Source: Clostridiales bacterium (GTDB lineage: Bacteria > Bacillota > Clostridia > Lachnospirales > Lachnospiraceae). From it: 64,000 nt of DNA. The translations under genes were made by a program, and so were the position numbers. This document shows, piece after piece, positions 35,311-45,256 of the stretch. The notes under the pieces are model-generated. The model ran no database searches and was not told the origin of the DNA. It worked only from the letters and a program-made list of their open reading frames with translations. The stretch is from NCBI GenBank assembly GCA_018369015.1, contig JAGZDD010000003.1, positions 21,376 through 85,375 of the forward strand. Direction: 5' to 3'. Positions within the stretch are counted from its first letter, which is position 1. Each line of letters starts with the position of its first letter.

Positions 35311-36099
35311 ATGAATATTATTGATGATTTACTTGAATTTTATAATGCTACTCCCCAGGGTGATATTTACCGGGATGCAATCATGCATTTAATGGATAAT
35401 CTCACCCACATACGTGGAGCGACAATTTATCAGATGGCAGATATGTGCTATGTTTCCCCCAGTACGATCAGCCGCCTGTGCCGGCGGCTGGGCTGCGAAA
35501 ATTACAGCACATTCAGAGAAGAGATCCTCCATGTGCTTGATCACTATGATGATTATAACCGCATTGTTCCAAGTTATATGGTCACTGCAGATAAGGATGA
35601 AAATGATATTCTTCTTGACACCATCGAAGCTGCTGTCGCAGATCTTAGGACTTTGGACCGCCATATTTATGAAGAGCTTGCGGATGTGATCCATAGCGCT
35701 AAACTTGTGGGAATTTATTCCTATGGAAATTCTTCCAGCACCGTCTTTCTTCAAAACGCCCTGATTGTTGCCGGCCAAAAGGTGCGGCCCCATAACAGCC
35801 GCCGCCATTTTGACGATACATCCCAGTTTGGACAGGGCAGCGTTGTCATTTTTCAATATCCATATTTTAAGGCAACGCAGCATTTAACATCAGCGCTGAG
35901 GGAATGTAAAGAAAACAAGGCGACAACGATCCTTATTGCGACTCACGCCCCCGCATCCCTTGGCCAGTACTGCGATTATTTTTATAACTTTGAAGGCCGC
36001 CAGACAATCATGGATAATTACAAGCGGGATTTCTTCTTCGATATGGTCGTCATGGCCTACCGCCGCAAATATATTGACAGAAGGGAAAGTTCAACATGA
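35311..36099 (+). CDS. MurR/RpiR-family regulator with SIS domain
   Basis: 262 residues from the ATG at 35311; a longer frame from 35242 has no RBS. N-terminal HTH_6 (TIYQMADMCYVSPSTISRLCRRLGCENYSTFREEI, about 30-75) and C-terminal SIS sugar-phosphate-binding domain (about 105-250, GIYSYGNSSSTVFLQNALIVAG). Overlaps the MATE gene by 4 bp (ATGA), so they are co-translated, and the regulator probably controls that exporter. Ligand unknown. Confidence 0.9.
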   Translation: MNIIDDLLEFYNATPQGDIYRDAIMHLMDNLTHIRGATIYQMADMCYVSPSTISRLCRRLGCENYSTFREEILHVLDHYDDYNRIVPSYMVTADKDENDILLDTIEAAVADLRTLDRHIYEELADVIHSAKLVGIYSYGNSSSTVFLQNALIVAGQKVRPHNSRRHFDDTSQFGQGSVVIFQYPYFKATQHLTSALRECKENKATTILIATHAPASLGQYCDYFYNFEGRQTIMDNYKRDFFFDMVVMAYRRKYIDRRESST

Positions 36100-37457
36100 C
36101 TTCGACTGCAAAGCAAAAAAGGACTTTAAATATGCTGACGGATTCTCCGGGAAAAGCGCTGTTTTTTTTCTCACTCCCGATTATTTTGGGAAATCTTTTC
36201 CAGCAGCTTTATAATATGGTGGACGGAATCGTCGTCGCACGCTTTGTCGGCGAAAACGCTCTGGCTGCCGTCGGCACCACAACGGCGCTCACCAACGTAT
36301 TTATCGCTATTGCCATTGGCGGAGGGATCGGAAGCTCGGTCGTCATTTCTCAATATCTCGGGGCGCGGCAGCTTGACAACATGAAAAAAGCCATCACGAC
36401 GACCCTCATTAATTTCGTGGTCCTTTCCGTCGTGATGGCGGCCTTCGGCCTGGTTTTCTGCGACCATATCCTCACTGCGCTCAATACGCCGGACAATGTT
36501 TTTTCCGATGCCCGCACCTATCTGAGCATTTACTTCTGGGGTCTCCCCTTTTTGTTTTTGTACAATGCACTTTCTTCTATTTTTAATGCCCTTGGCGATT
36601 CCAAAACACCTTTAAAACTGCTGATTTTTTCATCTGTTTTAAATGTGTTTCTCGACCTGCTTTTTGTCATTGCTTTCCATATGGCTGTCGCCGGCGTCGC
36701 CATAGCCACCCTGATCGCCCAGGGGCTTTCCGCGGTTTTGTCCTTTATCCTCATGCTCCGGCGCCTGAAAAGCTACGAAACATCGCCCGGCCTGGCGCTC
36801 TATGAAGGCCGTCTTGCCCTGCGCATTATAAAAATTGCAATACCGTCAATTATCCAGCAGACAATTGTTAATCTTGGAATGCTTCTTGTCCAGTCCGTTG
36901 TCAACAGCTTCGGCTCCCAGGTCATGGCCGGTTATGCCGCCGGCAGCCGTTTTGAAGGTATTTGTGTCATTCCAATGGTTGCTGTGGGCAACGCGGTATC
37001 TACCTTCACCGCCCAAAATACGGGCGCAGGGCAGATTGACCGGGTAAAAAAGGGCTATCATGCCAGCTACCGCCTTGTCATTGCCATCGCTGTTATTATC
37101 TGCCTGATCCTGGAGCTTTTTGGAAATGTGCTTATCACCGCATTTCTTGACTCGGGTTCCAGCGCCCTGGCATTTTCCACCGGCGTGGCTTATTTGAAAT
37201 TTCTTGGATTTTTCTATGTCCTCATTGGCTTTAAATGCAGTGTGGACGGAGTGCTCCGCGGTTCGGGAGATACAATTGTTTTTACCTGCGCCAATCTGGT
37301 CAATCTTGGAATCCGCGTCCTTGTGGCCTACACCCTGGCCCCGGTCGCCGGCGTGGCCGCCGTATGGTACGCTGTGCCTATCGGCTGGCTGTCCAACTAC
37401 CTTATTTCCTTTATATGGTACTTAACGGGAAGGTGGAGTAAGAACCGGGCGATTTAG
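36096..37457 (+). CDS. MATE-family efflux transporter
   Basis: 453 residues, 12 helices. NorM-like landmarks: SLPIILGNLFQQLYNMVDGIVVARFVG at the N-terminus and PSIIQQTIVNLGMLLVQSVVNSFG in the second half. Translationally coupled to the RpiR-type regulator upstream. Its last 47 bp overlap the 3' end of the convergent apbE-like gene, leaving no space for a conventional terminator. Substrate unknown. Confidence 0.93.
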   Translation: MTSTAKQKRTLNMLTDSPGKALFFFSLPIILGNLFQQLYNMVDGIVVARFVGENALAAVGTTTALTNVFIAIAIGGGIGSSVVISQYLGARQLDNMKKAITTTLINFVVLSVVMAAFGLVFCDHILTALNTPDNVFSDARTYLSIYFWGLPFLFLYNALSSIFNALGDSKTPLKLLIFSSVLNVFLDLLFVIAFHMAVAGVAIATLIAQGLSAVLSFILMLRRLKSYETSPGLALYEGRLALRIIKIAIPSIIQQTIVNLGMLLVQSVVNSFGSQVMAGYAAGSRFEGICVIPMVAVGNAVSTFTAQNTGAGQIDRVKKGYHASYRLVIAIAVIICLILELFGNVLITAFLDSGSSALAFSTGVAYLKFLGFFYVLIGFKCSVDGVLRGSGDTIVFTCANLVNLGIRVLVAYTLAPVAGVAAVWYAVPIGWLSNYLISFIWYLTGRWSKNRAI

Positions 37458-38427
37458 AAAAATTGGAATGTATGCGGCCATGGGTATCCATGGCTATATA
37501 CCCAATTTCCGGGCTAAAATCCATAAATGGACAATACCTGGCGTCTGTCCTAAGCTGTTTTAAAACCGCATCCCCCTTCTCCCGGCCCAGCACGTACAAC
37601 GCTGTGGACAATATATCGCCGGCAACTGCCAGGCTTGTCACACAGGAAACGCTTAAAAACCGTGAGGCCGCCGGCTGTCCGGTTCCCGGGTCGATAATAT
37701 GGGCATAAATGTTTCCTTCCTTTTCAAAATAATGCTCATACCAGGAGGATGTGGATAATGCCTCATTTTTTATATTTAGCACAGCCATCATTCGAGAAGG
37801 GTGCTTTGGGTGCCGGACAGCGGTCCGAAGGGCATTTTCCCCAAGAATGTACACATTACCGCCAAAATTCATATACGCGCCTTCCACGGATTCCGACTTC
37901 AAATATGAAGCGATAATATCCAGGGCAAAGCCCTTTCCCGAGGCCCCCGGGTGAAGCTCTATTCCAGGGCGGTCGATAAGCACTTCCATGGTATTTTTAA
38001 ATAAATGAATATGCTCATATCCGCTTCGGGCAAGCGCCGTATTAAGCTCTTCTGCGCCTGGCAGACGGTCCTCCCTCTGGCAGTTTTCCCACAGACGTAT
38101 GACCGGCCCTAAGGTAGGATCAAACGCGCCCATACACCGGTGGGCCATCCATAAATTGATTTCCAGAAACAAAAATAACATTGGCGATATCTTATATTTC
38201 TGTCCGGCTTTATACGTCCGGCACAAAACGGCCAGCTCTGATTGTGGATCATAAACATTCAATACCTGCTGTACTGTAAGGGCAAGCCTTTGACATTCTC
38301 TTAAAATTTTTGCTTCATCCGCTCTCCTTAAAATTCCCACGGTACAAAAGGTTTCATAGGCATAGAAGCTTCGCTCCGCCCATATCTTATCCTCATCGTT
38401 TTTCTTCAAATGCTTTTCTGTATTCAT
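37411..38427 (-). CDS. apbE: FAD:protein FMN transferase (ApbE)
   Basis: 338 residues. ApbE transfers FMN from FAD to a Thr/Ser of target flavoproteins. Motifs: FDPTLGPVIRLW, GASGKGFALD (the family's GGIAKGYAVD), NFGGNVYILG, HIIDPGTGQPA and SLAVAGDILSTALYVLG. No lipoprotein signal, so it looks cytoplasmic, unlike many ApbE proteins. It overlaps the response-regulator gene by 35 bp and is last in the LplAB/YtcP-YesMN operon. A candidate substrate with FMN-binding-like repeats lies in the divergent operon (45257-46099). Confidence 0.9.
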   Translation of the reverse strand: MNTEKHLKKNDEDKIWAERSFYAYETFCTVGILRRADEAKILRECQRLALTVQQVLNVYDPQSELAVLCRTYKAGQKYKISPMLFLFLEINLWMAHRCMGAFDPTLGPVIRLWENCQREDRLPGAEELNTALARSGYEHIHLFKNTMEVLIDRPGIELHPGASGKGFALDIIASYLKSESVEGAYMNFGGNVYILGENALRTAVRHPKHPSRMMAVLNIKNEALSTSSWYEHYFEKEGNIYAHIIDPGTGQPAASRFLSVSCVTSLAVAGDILSTALYVLGREKGDAVLKQLRTDARYCPFMDFSPEIGYIAMDTHGRIHSNFSKSPGSYSTFPLSTI

Positions 38428-39973
38428 TCGGCGACATCCCTACTTTATCTTTGAATATTTTTGTAAAATAAGCAAAATTATCATACCCAGTCTGGGAAGA
38501 AATCACGCTGACCGGGATTTTCGTTGTCACAAGGAGCTTTTTAGCTAAATCGATACGCTTTTGTATGAAATAGCTGCTTATGGAAACGCCCATTTTCCGT
38601 TTAAACAACCGTGAAAGATAATCCGGGTTCAAAAAAACAAGGCGGCTCAGTTCTTCTCTTGTAATATTTTCCTGAAAATGATCGTCAATATAGTTTTTAA
38701 TAATATCCGGCAAATCATTCGCCTGTTCAATCTTTCTTTTATAGCTTATAGATTTTTCCAATAAGTCATCGATATAGGCAAGCATATGTCCAGAGGATAG
38801 CGACGCTTTGGTATACATTTGGCGGTTTTCCTCATTGTTAAACAGCATATGCGCGTAAATATTCACCGAATCCAGATAAGCGTATATAAGCTGGGTCATA
38901 TCCATTCCCAACTGGCAAAGCTGGCAGCTGCTAAGCTCATTATTTCTTTCAAGCAGCTCCAAATACTCCCTAACCCTGGCTTTTAACTCATAAATCTGCT
39001 CATTTTTTAGCAGCGCTGCCCAGGCTTTAAGATCCGGCGTTCTTCCCTGAAGCTTCACAGGTTCATAGCTATCCAGATATAAAATCCGGTTTGCTCCCCG
39101 GGGGGATTCGTACAGCATTTCACAAATTTTTTGAAGTTCTTCATAAACAACATCAACGGTTTTCCATATACCTACTCCCAAAAAGAATACAGCCCCTTCC
39201 TTCCCTATATTCTCCCATAAAGCTTCCATAAACAGGCGCACACGGGCATCAACAGGAGAACTGAGGGTATTTATGGACGATTTCAATAAGATAATCCCAC
39301 TATCATCTGAAAGGCGCTCAAAAAACTCCCATTCTATCCGGTCATTTTTATAGCTGTCAGAAGCAACGGCTTTTTCTCCTCTGCCAAAATACCGCTCCGA
39401 CAGACGGGGCGCCAAAGTTCTCAAATTTGCGCTAATATCTGCCATAGGCTGGTCCGACTGGATAATGGCCGGCAAAAATACTAGCTTTCTCAAATAGGAC
39501 AGTCCATTTTCAACCATATACTTTTCAAGGCTGCCGCTGCCTGACGAAAGCTGCCCGGATAAAATAAGCTGCCAAAAATGGCCGCTCTCACCTTTACGGC
39601 TTGCTTTTACTTCCCTCGCCGCGGCTAGGACAGAGCTTTCTAAAAGGCCATAATCCACAGGCTTTAATAGATACTCAAAACTTCCAAGCTTAATCGCCCT
39701 CTGGGCATATTCAAACTTTGCATAGCTGGTCAGAAAAATAACCCTGGCCGTTATTTTTTGAGTTCTGACCCAATCGATAAAATCTAACCCGTTTTCTTTG
39801 GGCATTTCAATATCACATATCATAAGATCTATCGTATTTTTTTGCAGAACCTCCCTGGCGGCGGCAGCCCCCAGCGCGCAAAATACCTGTTTCACACCAA
39901 TTTTATCCCAGTGAAGGTTTTTCTGGATTCCCGAAATAACATGGAAATCATCATCGACAATGAGCAGATTCAT
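38393..39973 (-). CDS. Response regulator with AraC-type output (YesN-like)
   Basis: 526 residues: receiver domain 1-120 with phosphoacceptor D54 in ICDIEMP and acidic pocket VDDD at 7-9; a long middle region; C-terminal AraC helix-turn-helix (about 425-520; ITREELSRLVFLNPDYLSRLFKRKMG, then GYDNFAYFTKIFKDKVGMSPNEYRK). It overlaps the kinase gene by 4 bp and would activate the linked sugar ABC operon. Confidence 0.95.
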   Translation of the reverse strand: MNLLIVDDDFHVISGIQKNLHWDKIGVKQVFCALGAAAAREVLQKNTIDLMICDIEMPKENGLDFIDWVRTQKITARVIFLTSYAKFEYAQRAIKLGSFEYLLKPVDYGLLESSVLAAAREVKASRKGESGHFWQLILSGQLSSGSGSLEKYMVENGLSYLRKLVFLPAIIQSDQPMADISANLRTLAPRLSERYFGRGEKAVASDSYKNDRIEWEFFERLSDDSGIILLKSSINTLSSPVDARVRLFMEALWENIGKEGAVFFLGVGIWKTVDVVYEELQKICEMLYESPRGANRILYLDSYEPVKLQGRTPDLKAWAALLKNEQIYELKARVREYLELLERNNELSSCQLCQLGMDMTQLIYAYLDSVNIYAHMLFNNEENRQMYTKASLSSGHMLAYIDDLLEKSISYKRKIEQANDLPDIIKNYIDDHFQENITREELSRLVFLNPDYLSRLFKRKMGVSISSYFIQKRIDLAKKLLVTTKIPVSVISSQTGYDNFAYFTKIFKDKVGMSPNEYRKAFEEKR

Positions 39974-41568
39974 TGTTCCTCCACCTCCCCTTCCTTGATC
40001 TGCGGCGGAATATGAATATCGATCACAGCTCCTTTTGCCGGGCCATTATAAAACTCAACGTAAGCGTCCTCTTTATATGTATAATACAGCCGTTTAAGGG
40101 CGTTCGATATGCCAATATGCCCATTTTCATGCTCCATATAATCCCGGCTGTCCTTAAGCTTTTCCAAAAGCTCTTTTCCAAACCCCGGGCCATTATCCAT
40201 AACACATATGTTTATATAAGGTCTGTTATTCATTGTTTCCGAAAACACAGTCACCGTTAAAAGCAGCTTTTTATCCAGATCCATAGCATATTTAATGCTG
40301 TTTTCCACAAAGGTCTGAATAAGAAGCGGAGGAATTTTAACCGCCTTTGTTTCATGTTCCTGCTCAATATAACAGTCAAAGGTAGCGCCAAACCGCAGCT
40401 TTTGAATATCTACATAGTGTTTAATATGTTCTAACTCTTCCCAGATAAAAACAAAATCCCGCTGATCATTAAAAAGGTACCGCATATAATTCGCCGTCAT
40501 GGACGCCATAGAGGCTGCCTGGGGATATTGCCGAAGGTCAATCATATTATAAATAAAATTCAGGCAGTTCAGATAAAAATGAGGTTCGATCTGAAGCTTT
40601 AAGTAGTCCATATACATCATCTGTTTTTTAATCTCACTTTCATAAACTTCTCTGCGCAGCCCGTGAATCACCGGGCGCAGTACCCGCCTGTAAAGGAGAT
40701 AAATAACAATTAATATGGTACACAAAATAGCAAAACCAATGAGCGCTAATGTCATATGCATAAAGAATGTTTTTTGCCATAGCCCATAGTCTGAAACAAA
40801 CATTTCAACCTTAAATGGAAGCGTCTGGAAACTCCGTTCCATCACCACAATACTTTGAACTGGTTTTTCCTGCCCGGAAACAACCTTATTATGGCTGTCA
40901 TATAGTAAAACCGTACACTTTCCTTCTTCAATCGCATTCTCTAAAGGCCATATAAGATCCGACGGACGTATAAAGCACCCGACATAAACTTCATCCATGG
41001 AATACAGCTTCAATATGTAAGCCATTTCATTCTCAGCTTCAACAAGCTGCCAGTAGGAAGTGCCGGAATTGGGTATGAGGCTGTTATTTTCAAGACGTCT
41101 GCAAATATCTGAGGTATAAAATTCCCACTGCGGCAATGTCAGCCGGTCATTTGCATTAGAACCAATTAGCATGTCTATTCCCGGAAAATATGCAAAAAAC
41201 TGATATTCATTTCCATACTCCATAGAATACATACGAAAAACATCTCTAAGCTTATTGGCATAATAATTCCTGAAGGCCATATTTTCCGTTGTTTTTATTT
41301 CGTGAATATAGGAATCCAGTTTTGGAACCGAATCATCTTCCCCGAGTACAAACATACCCATGCGGTAATTAATATTAGAAACCGTTGTTTCAATTTGTTT
41401 CATATAAAAATCAATAAAGGTTTCGGCATAATTAACGACCTGATTGCGAAAGTAAATTGTACTGATGACGCTGGCGCTGATATAAATGACAAAAAGAGGT
41501 ACAAGAACAGGCACCAGCCATTTTAAACAGCCGGAAACTTCATTTTTTGCTTGCTTCGTACCTCTCAT
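39970..41568 (-). CDS. Sensor histidine kinase (YesM-like)
   Basis: 532 residues: helix 1 near 18-38, extracellular sensor (about 40-255), second helix (about 258-285), then HisKA_7TM-free His_kinase domain with the H-box LKLQIEPHFYLNCLNFIYNMI and HATPase_c motifs VENSIKYA (N-box) and DNGPGFG (G1). Typical partner of AraC-type YesN regulators of oligosaccharide uptake operons. Follows the YtcP-like permease gene by 20 bp. Confidence 0.95.
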   Translation of the reverse strand: MRGTKQAKNEVSGCLKWLVPVLVPLFVIYISASVISTIYFRNQVVNYAETFIDFYMKQIETTVSNINYRMGMFVLGEDDSVPKLDSYIHEIKTTENMAFRNYYANKLRDVFRMYSMEYGNEYQFFAYFPGIDMLIGSNANDRLTLPQWEFYTSDICRRLENNSLIPNSGTSYWQLVEAENEMAYILKLYSMDEVYVGCFIRPSDLIWPLENAIEEGKCTVLLYDSHNKVVSGQEKPVQSIVVMERSFQTLPFKVEMFVSDYGLWQKTFFMHMTLALIGFAILCTILIVIYLLYRRVLRPVIHGLRREVYESEIKKQMMYMDYLKLQIEPHFYLNCLNFIYNMIDLRQYPQAASMASMTANYMRYLFNDQRDFVFIWEELEHIKHYVDIQKLRFGATFDCYIEQEHETKAVKIPPLLIQTFVENSIKYAMDLDKKLLLTVTVFSETMNNRPYINICVMDNGPGFGKELLEKLKDSRDYMEHENGHIGISNALKRLYYTYKEDAYVEFYNGPAKGAVIDIHIPPQIKEGEVEEQ

Positions 41569-41588
41569 ATCATCATCCCTCCCAGTGT

Positions 41589-42485
41589 TTAACCTTTAAC
41601 AGCTCCCATGGCAATTCCCTTTGAAAAGTATTTCTGGAGCAGGGGAAATAAAATTAAAATCGGAATCATAGCTACAAAAGCAATGGCCATCCGAACAGAA
41701 ACCGTCGGGAGCTTTGCCAGCATTTCAGAATTTGAGCCAACCTGGCTCGAATTTAAGTATTGAATATCGGTCACTACTTTATTGAGAAAATTTTGTATAC
41801 TATATAATTTTTCTCCGTCATATCCTGTTAAATAGTATAAACCATTGGTCCAGTCGTTCCAATAGCTCAAGCCGGAAAACAATGCCATTGTCACAGCAAT
41901 GGGCTTTCCAAGGGGGAGGATAATATTTCCAAAAATACGAAACTGGCTCGCCCCGTCAATTTCCGCAGCTTCCAAAAGCTCCCCGGGAATGTTGCTGCTG
42001 TAATAGGTTTTCATTAAAAGCACATTCATTGTGTGCATAAGCAGTGTCGGTACAATTAAAGCAAAAATCGTATTTTTTACATTGAAAACCGACGTATACA
42101 TTAAGTAGGTCGGTACAAGCCCTCCATTAAACAGCAAAGTAAATACAACATAAAATGTAAAAATACGCCGTCCGGGCAGTTTGGGAAGCGACAGCCCATA
42201 GGCCAGCATTGCCGAAATCATCACATTGATACTCGTTCCCACAAGTGTCACGAATAAAGTAACGCCGTAAGCCCTGAAAATTTTATCCCCATTCATAATA
42301 ATATATTCGTAGGCATAAAGACTTAATTTTTCCGGGAAAAATGAGTAACCGTTTAAAACAAGTGTATTCTCCTCTGTGATTGATGAAACGAATACAAGAA
42401 TAAAAGGCAGTATCGCTATAATGGTTACGGCAATCATTACGGTATGGGAAATAAAATTAAATATTTTCTGATCCTTTGATTTCAT
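41589..42485 (-). CDS. Oligosaccharide ABC permease (YtcP-like)
   Basis: 298 residues; CUT1 permease with EAA loop LEAAEIDGASQFRIFGNIILPLGKP and ending QKYFSKGIAMGAVKG. AAGGAGG before the ATG. Partner of the LplB-like permease at 42584-43525; the 98-bp gap between them shows no gene. Confidence 0.95.
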   Translation of the reverse strand: MKSKDQKIFNFISHTVMIAVTIIAILPFILVFVSSITEENTLVLNGYSFFPEKLSLYAYEYIIMNGDKIFRAYGVTLFVTLVGTSINVMISAMLAYGLSLPKLPGRRIFTFYVVFTLLFNGGLVPTYLMYTSVFNVKNTIFALIVPTLLMHTMNVLLMKTYYSSNIPGELLEAAEIDGASQFRIFGNIILPLGKPIAVTMALFSGLSYWNDWTNGLYYLTGYDGEKLYSIQNFLNKVVTDIQYLNSSQVGSNSEMLAKLPTVSVRMAIAFVAMIPILILFPLLQKYFSKGIAMGAVKG

Positions 42486-42583
42486 CAGGCTCCTCCTTTT
42501 TAAACATGCATTTTGTCACTTTTATTTCTGCAGGCAGGGAGCCAAGGGCAGGCCCGCCTGACCCTGGCACTCACGATCCAGCA

Positions 42584-43525
42584 CTAAAAAAGCGCGCTGT
42601 CGCGGTCTGCCTTTCTTACAATAAGATTGCACACCATAATAAGGACAAAGCCTACAAGAGACTGGTAAAAGCCTGCGGCGGACGCCATTCCTACATTTCC
42701 AAGCTGCAAAAGGCTCCGGTACACATAAGTATCAATCGTATTCGTGACGTCAAATAAGGCGCCTGAATTCATTGGGATCTGATAAAACAGCCCGAAGTCC
42801 GAATAGAAAATCCTGCCGATACTCAGTAATGTCAATGCGATGACCGTTGTTTTCAGGCAAGGCAGTGTTATGTACCTGATCTGCTGCCATTTTGTCGCCC
42901 CGTCAAGCTGGGCGGCCTCATAATATCCCGGAGAAATCCCGGCAATCCCTGCAATAAAAACAAGGCAATTATAGCCAACACCCTTCCATGCATTAACAAT
43001 AATTAAAATCCACGGCCAATACTTTGGCTGCATATACCAGGACACCGGATCTGCGCCCAGCGGTTTAAGTATGCTATTATTCACCATTCCTTTATCCGGG
43101 CTAAGCAGGGCAAAAACAATATAGCCAATAATGACAATAGACATCAGATATGGAAGAAGCACCGCCGATTGGTATATTTTTTTACACAGCTTATTTTTCA
43201 TGTCATTAATAAATATGGCAAAAATCAAGCTTAAGATCGTATTGATTGCAATAAAAGCCAGATTATACAAAAGGGTGTTCCTTGTAATTATAAACGCATC
43301 CGGCGTCTTAAATAAATAGGTAAAATTTGACAGCCCGGCCCACGGGCTATTCCATATCCCAGCCGTAAAATCCAGTTTTTTAAAGGCAATAACTAACCCG
43401 AAGATAGGAATATAGTTGTTGATGAATAAATAAATAACCCCCGGCGACATCATTACAAAAACAGGCGCCCACTTTTTCCAGCGGATTTTCCCTCTTTTTT
43501 CATGCCGCTTTTTTGTATTCTTCAT
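42584..43525 (-). CDS. Oligosaccharide ABC permease (LplB-like)
   Basis: 313 residues with the LplB/YteP start (WKKWAPVFVMMSPGVIYLFINNYIPIFGLVIAFK) and EAA loop YYEAAQLDGATKWQQIRYITLPCLK. RBS GGAGGAG. Together with the YtcP-like permease and the lipoprotein encoded just upstream it forms a Lpl/Yte-type importer for complex oligosaccharides; the ATPase is not encoded here. Confidence 0.95.
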   Translation of the reverse strand: MKNTKKRHEKRGKIRWKKWAPVFVMMSPGVIYLFINNYIPIFGLVIAFKKLDFTAGIWNSPWAGLSNFTYLFKTPDAFIITRNTLLYNLAFIAINTILSLIFAIFINDMKNKLCKKIYQSAVLLPYLMSIVIIGYIVFALLSPDKGMVNNSILKPLGADPVSWYMQPKYWPWILIIVNAWKGVGYNCLVFIAGIAGISPGYYEAAQLDGATKWQQIRYITLPCLKTTVIALTLLSIGRIFYSDFGLFYQIPMNSGALFDVTNTIDTYVYRSLLQLGNVGMASAAGFYQSLVGFVLIMVCNLIVRKADRDSALF

Positions 43526-43548
43526 CCTTCTCCTCCCGTTAAAAGTGC

Positions 43549-45084
43549 CTAATTTTTAAGCCACTCATCAAGCTGCTTTTGTTTTTCCGAAATAAGCTTA
43601 TCAAGGCCTGCCTGCTTTAATTCTTCCTCATACATCGGTAAATATTCCTCGGGGTCCACAGAACCTGTTTCTAAAGATGTCCTGTATTTTTCCTGTACAT
43701 TTTTTAACGCGGCCAGCTCTGAGGCCACCGGCTCTGTATTATAGGAAAAGCCAAAAGCCTTTGACTTTGTTCCTTCTTTATTGAATTTAAGCATTTGGTC
43801 AAAAACATCGGCATCATAAACTCCCTCCCATGGGCTTGACATAAACTGGTTTGGAAGCGCCCATGCAAGCTGCGCATGATAGGCCGCATTATTGGAATCG
43901 ACACCCTCTGGCCATGTGACAAGCTTCTTTTCCTCATCTGTATACACCCAGTCAATGCCTTCCTCTCCCCAATTTAAAAGCTGAGATACTTCCTCGCTGC
44001 CGTACAAATAATCCAACATCTGCATGGCCTTTTCCGGCGACTTTGACTGTGCCGCAATGGCATAATCCGCATTGCCCGTGGCTCCGGATAATACACGGTG
44101 TTCCCCAAGATATGCGTAAACAATATCAACACCGCCAAATTTATCAGGAGACATCGGGTGCCATACCATAATTGCCGAAAATGCGCTGCCTGCCTTAAAC
44201 GCAGACTCAAATTGGACGGTCGTTGTTGCAGCGTCAGGATTGATATAGCCTGCCTCGTACCATTTATGGAACAGCTCGCACTTTTCACGATAAGCCTTGC
44301 TCTGCGTCACCGGAATAACGGTTGTACTTTCAAGACCGCTGTTATCTAGTACGGCAATACCGTCGGTCAGAGGGTCAATAACACTGAGCTGACGGGATAC
44401 CGGAGGCTGGTCCGCACAAACATAAACCGGCGTTACCTGAGGTTCCTTTTCTTTAATCATAGCAAGTACCGGTTCCAAATCCTCCAATGATTTTATGCTG
44501 TCCACATCAATATTATATTTTTCTACCATGTCCTTGCGCATACCAATGGCTGGTATATTCCCTACCTCATTCAGATTAGGAACACCATAAACAAAACCGC
44601 CGATATTGGCCGATTTTGCTTCATCTCCCCAATACTTCTTAATATTTGTTCCATATTCATCAATAAGGTCATTAAGATCTATAATCTGACGATTATTAAT
44701 AAATCCTGTTGCTGAGGCAACGTCCAAAAAGACAAGATCCAAAGGCTCTCCGCTTGTAAGCATTAACTGCCGCTGCTGGCTCATGCTTCCGTAAGGAGCC
44801 ACAATAAGGTTCAATGTCATATTCAAATCCCTAAGCAATATTTCATTCACCTTTTCCATAATCCTTGGAAGATCCTCCTGCTGCTCCCCCTGCGTCAGCA
44901 TTGTCACCTCATAAGGCTCCTCATGGCTGTCATTTCCCCCATTGTCTTTTGCCGATTCCAGGGCTTCCCCAGTCGGAGCCTGCGCCTGTTTGTCATTTTG
45001 GCCCCCACATCCGCCAAACAGGCCAAGAGCCATCGTACCGCACAAGGTCATACCCGCCATTTTCATCAACCATTTTTTCTTCAT
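43549..45084 (-). CDS. Oligosaccharide-binding lipoprotein (LplA-like, DUF3502 C-terminus)
   Basis: 511 residues from the ATG at 45084 with GAGGAGGAG upstream; a longer frame to 45120 is rejected. Lipobox LFGGC with C26. The binding fold opens with PYEVTMLTQGEQQEDLPRIMEKVNEIL, and the C-terminal third resembles DUF3502 (AFGFSYNTEPVASELAALKNVQEKY). First gene of the operon: binding protein, two permeases, YesM, YesN, ApbE. Substrate probably a plant or host oligosaccharide. Confidence 0.92.
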   Translation of the reverse strand: MKKKWLMKMAGMTLCGTMALGLFGGCGGQNDKQAQAPTGEALESAKDNGGNDSHEEPYEVTMLTQGEQQEDLPRIMEKVNEILLRDLNMTLNLIVAPYGSMSQQRQLMLTSGEPLDLVFLDVASATGFINNRQIIDLNDLIDEYGTNIKKYWGDEAKSANIGGFVYGVPNLNEVGNIPAIGMRKDMVEKYNIDVDSIKSLEDLEPVLAMIKEKEPQVTPVYVCADQPPVSRQLSVIDPLTDGIAVLDNSGLESTTVIPVTQSKAYREKCELFHKWYEAGYINPDAATTTVQFESAFKAGSAFSAIMVWHPMSPDKFGGVDIVYAYLGEHRVLSGATGNADYAIAAQSKSPEKAMQMLDYLYGSEEVSQLLNWGEEGIDWVYTDEEKKLVTWPEGVDSNNAAYHAQLAWALPNQFMSSPWEGVYDADVFDQMLKFNKEGTKSKAFGFSYNTEPVASELAALKNVQEKYRTSLETGSVDPEEYLPMYEEELKQAGLDKLISEKQKQLDEWLKN

Positions 45085-45256
45085 ATAACTTCTCCTCCTC
45101 ATATGATATGCTTGGTACATTCAGTATACGAACAAAGCAAAGCTAAACTCTATAACTATTTTGACTTTTAATACAGATATTAAGTCATTAAAATTATAGA
45201 TTTTAAAGATTTCTTTTAGCTATGATAAATACACGATTAGATAGGAGGGTTTACAA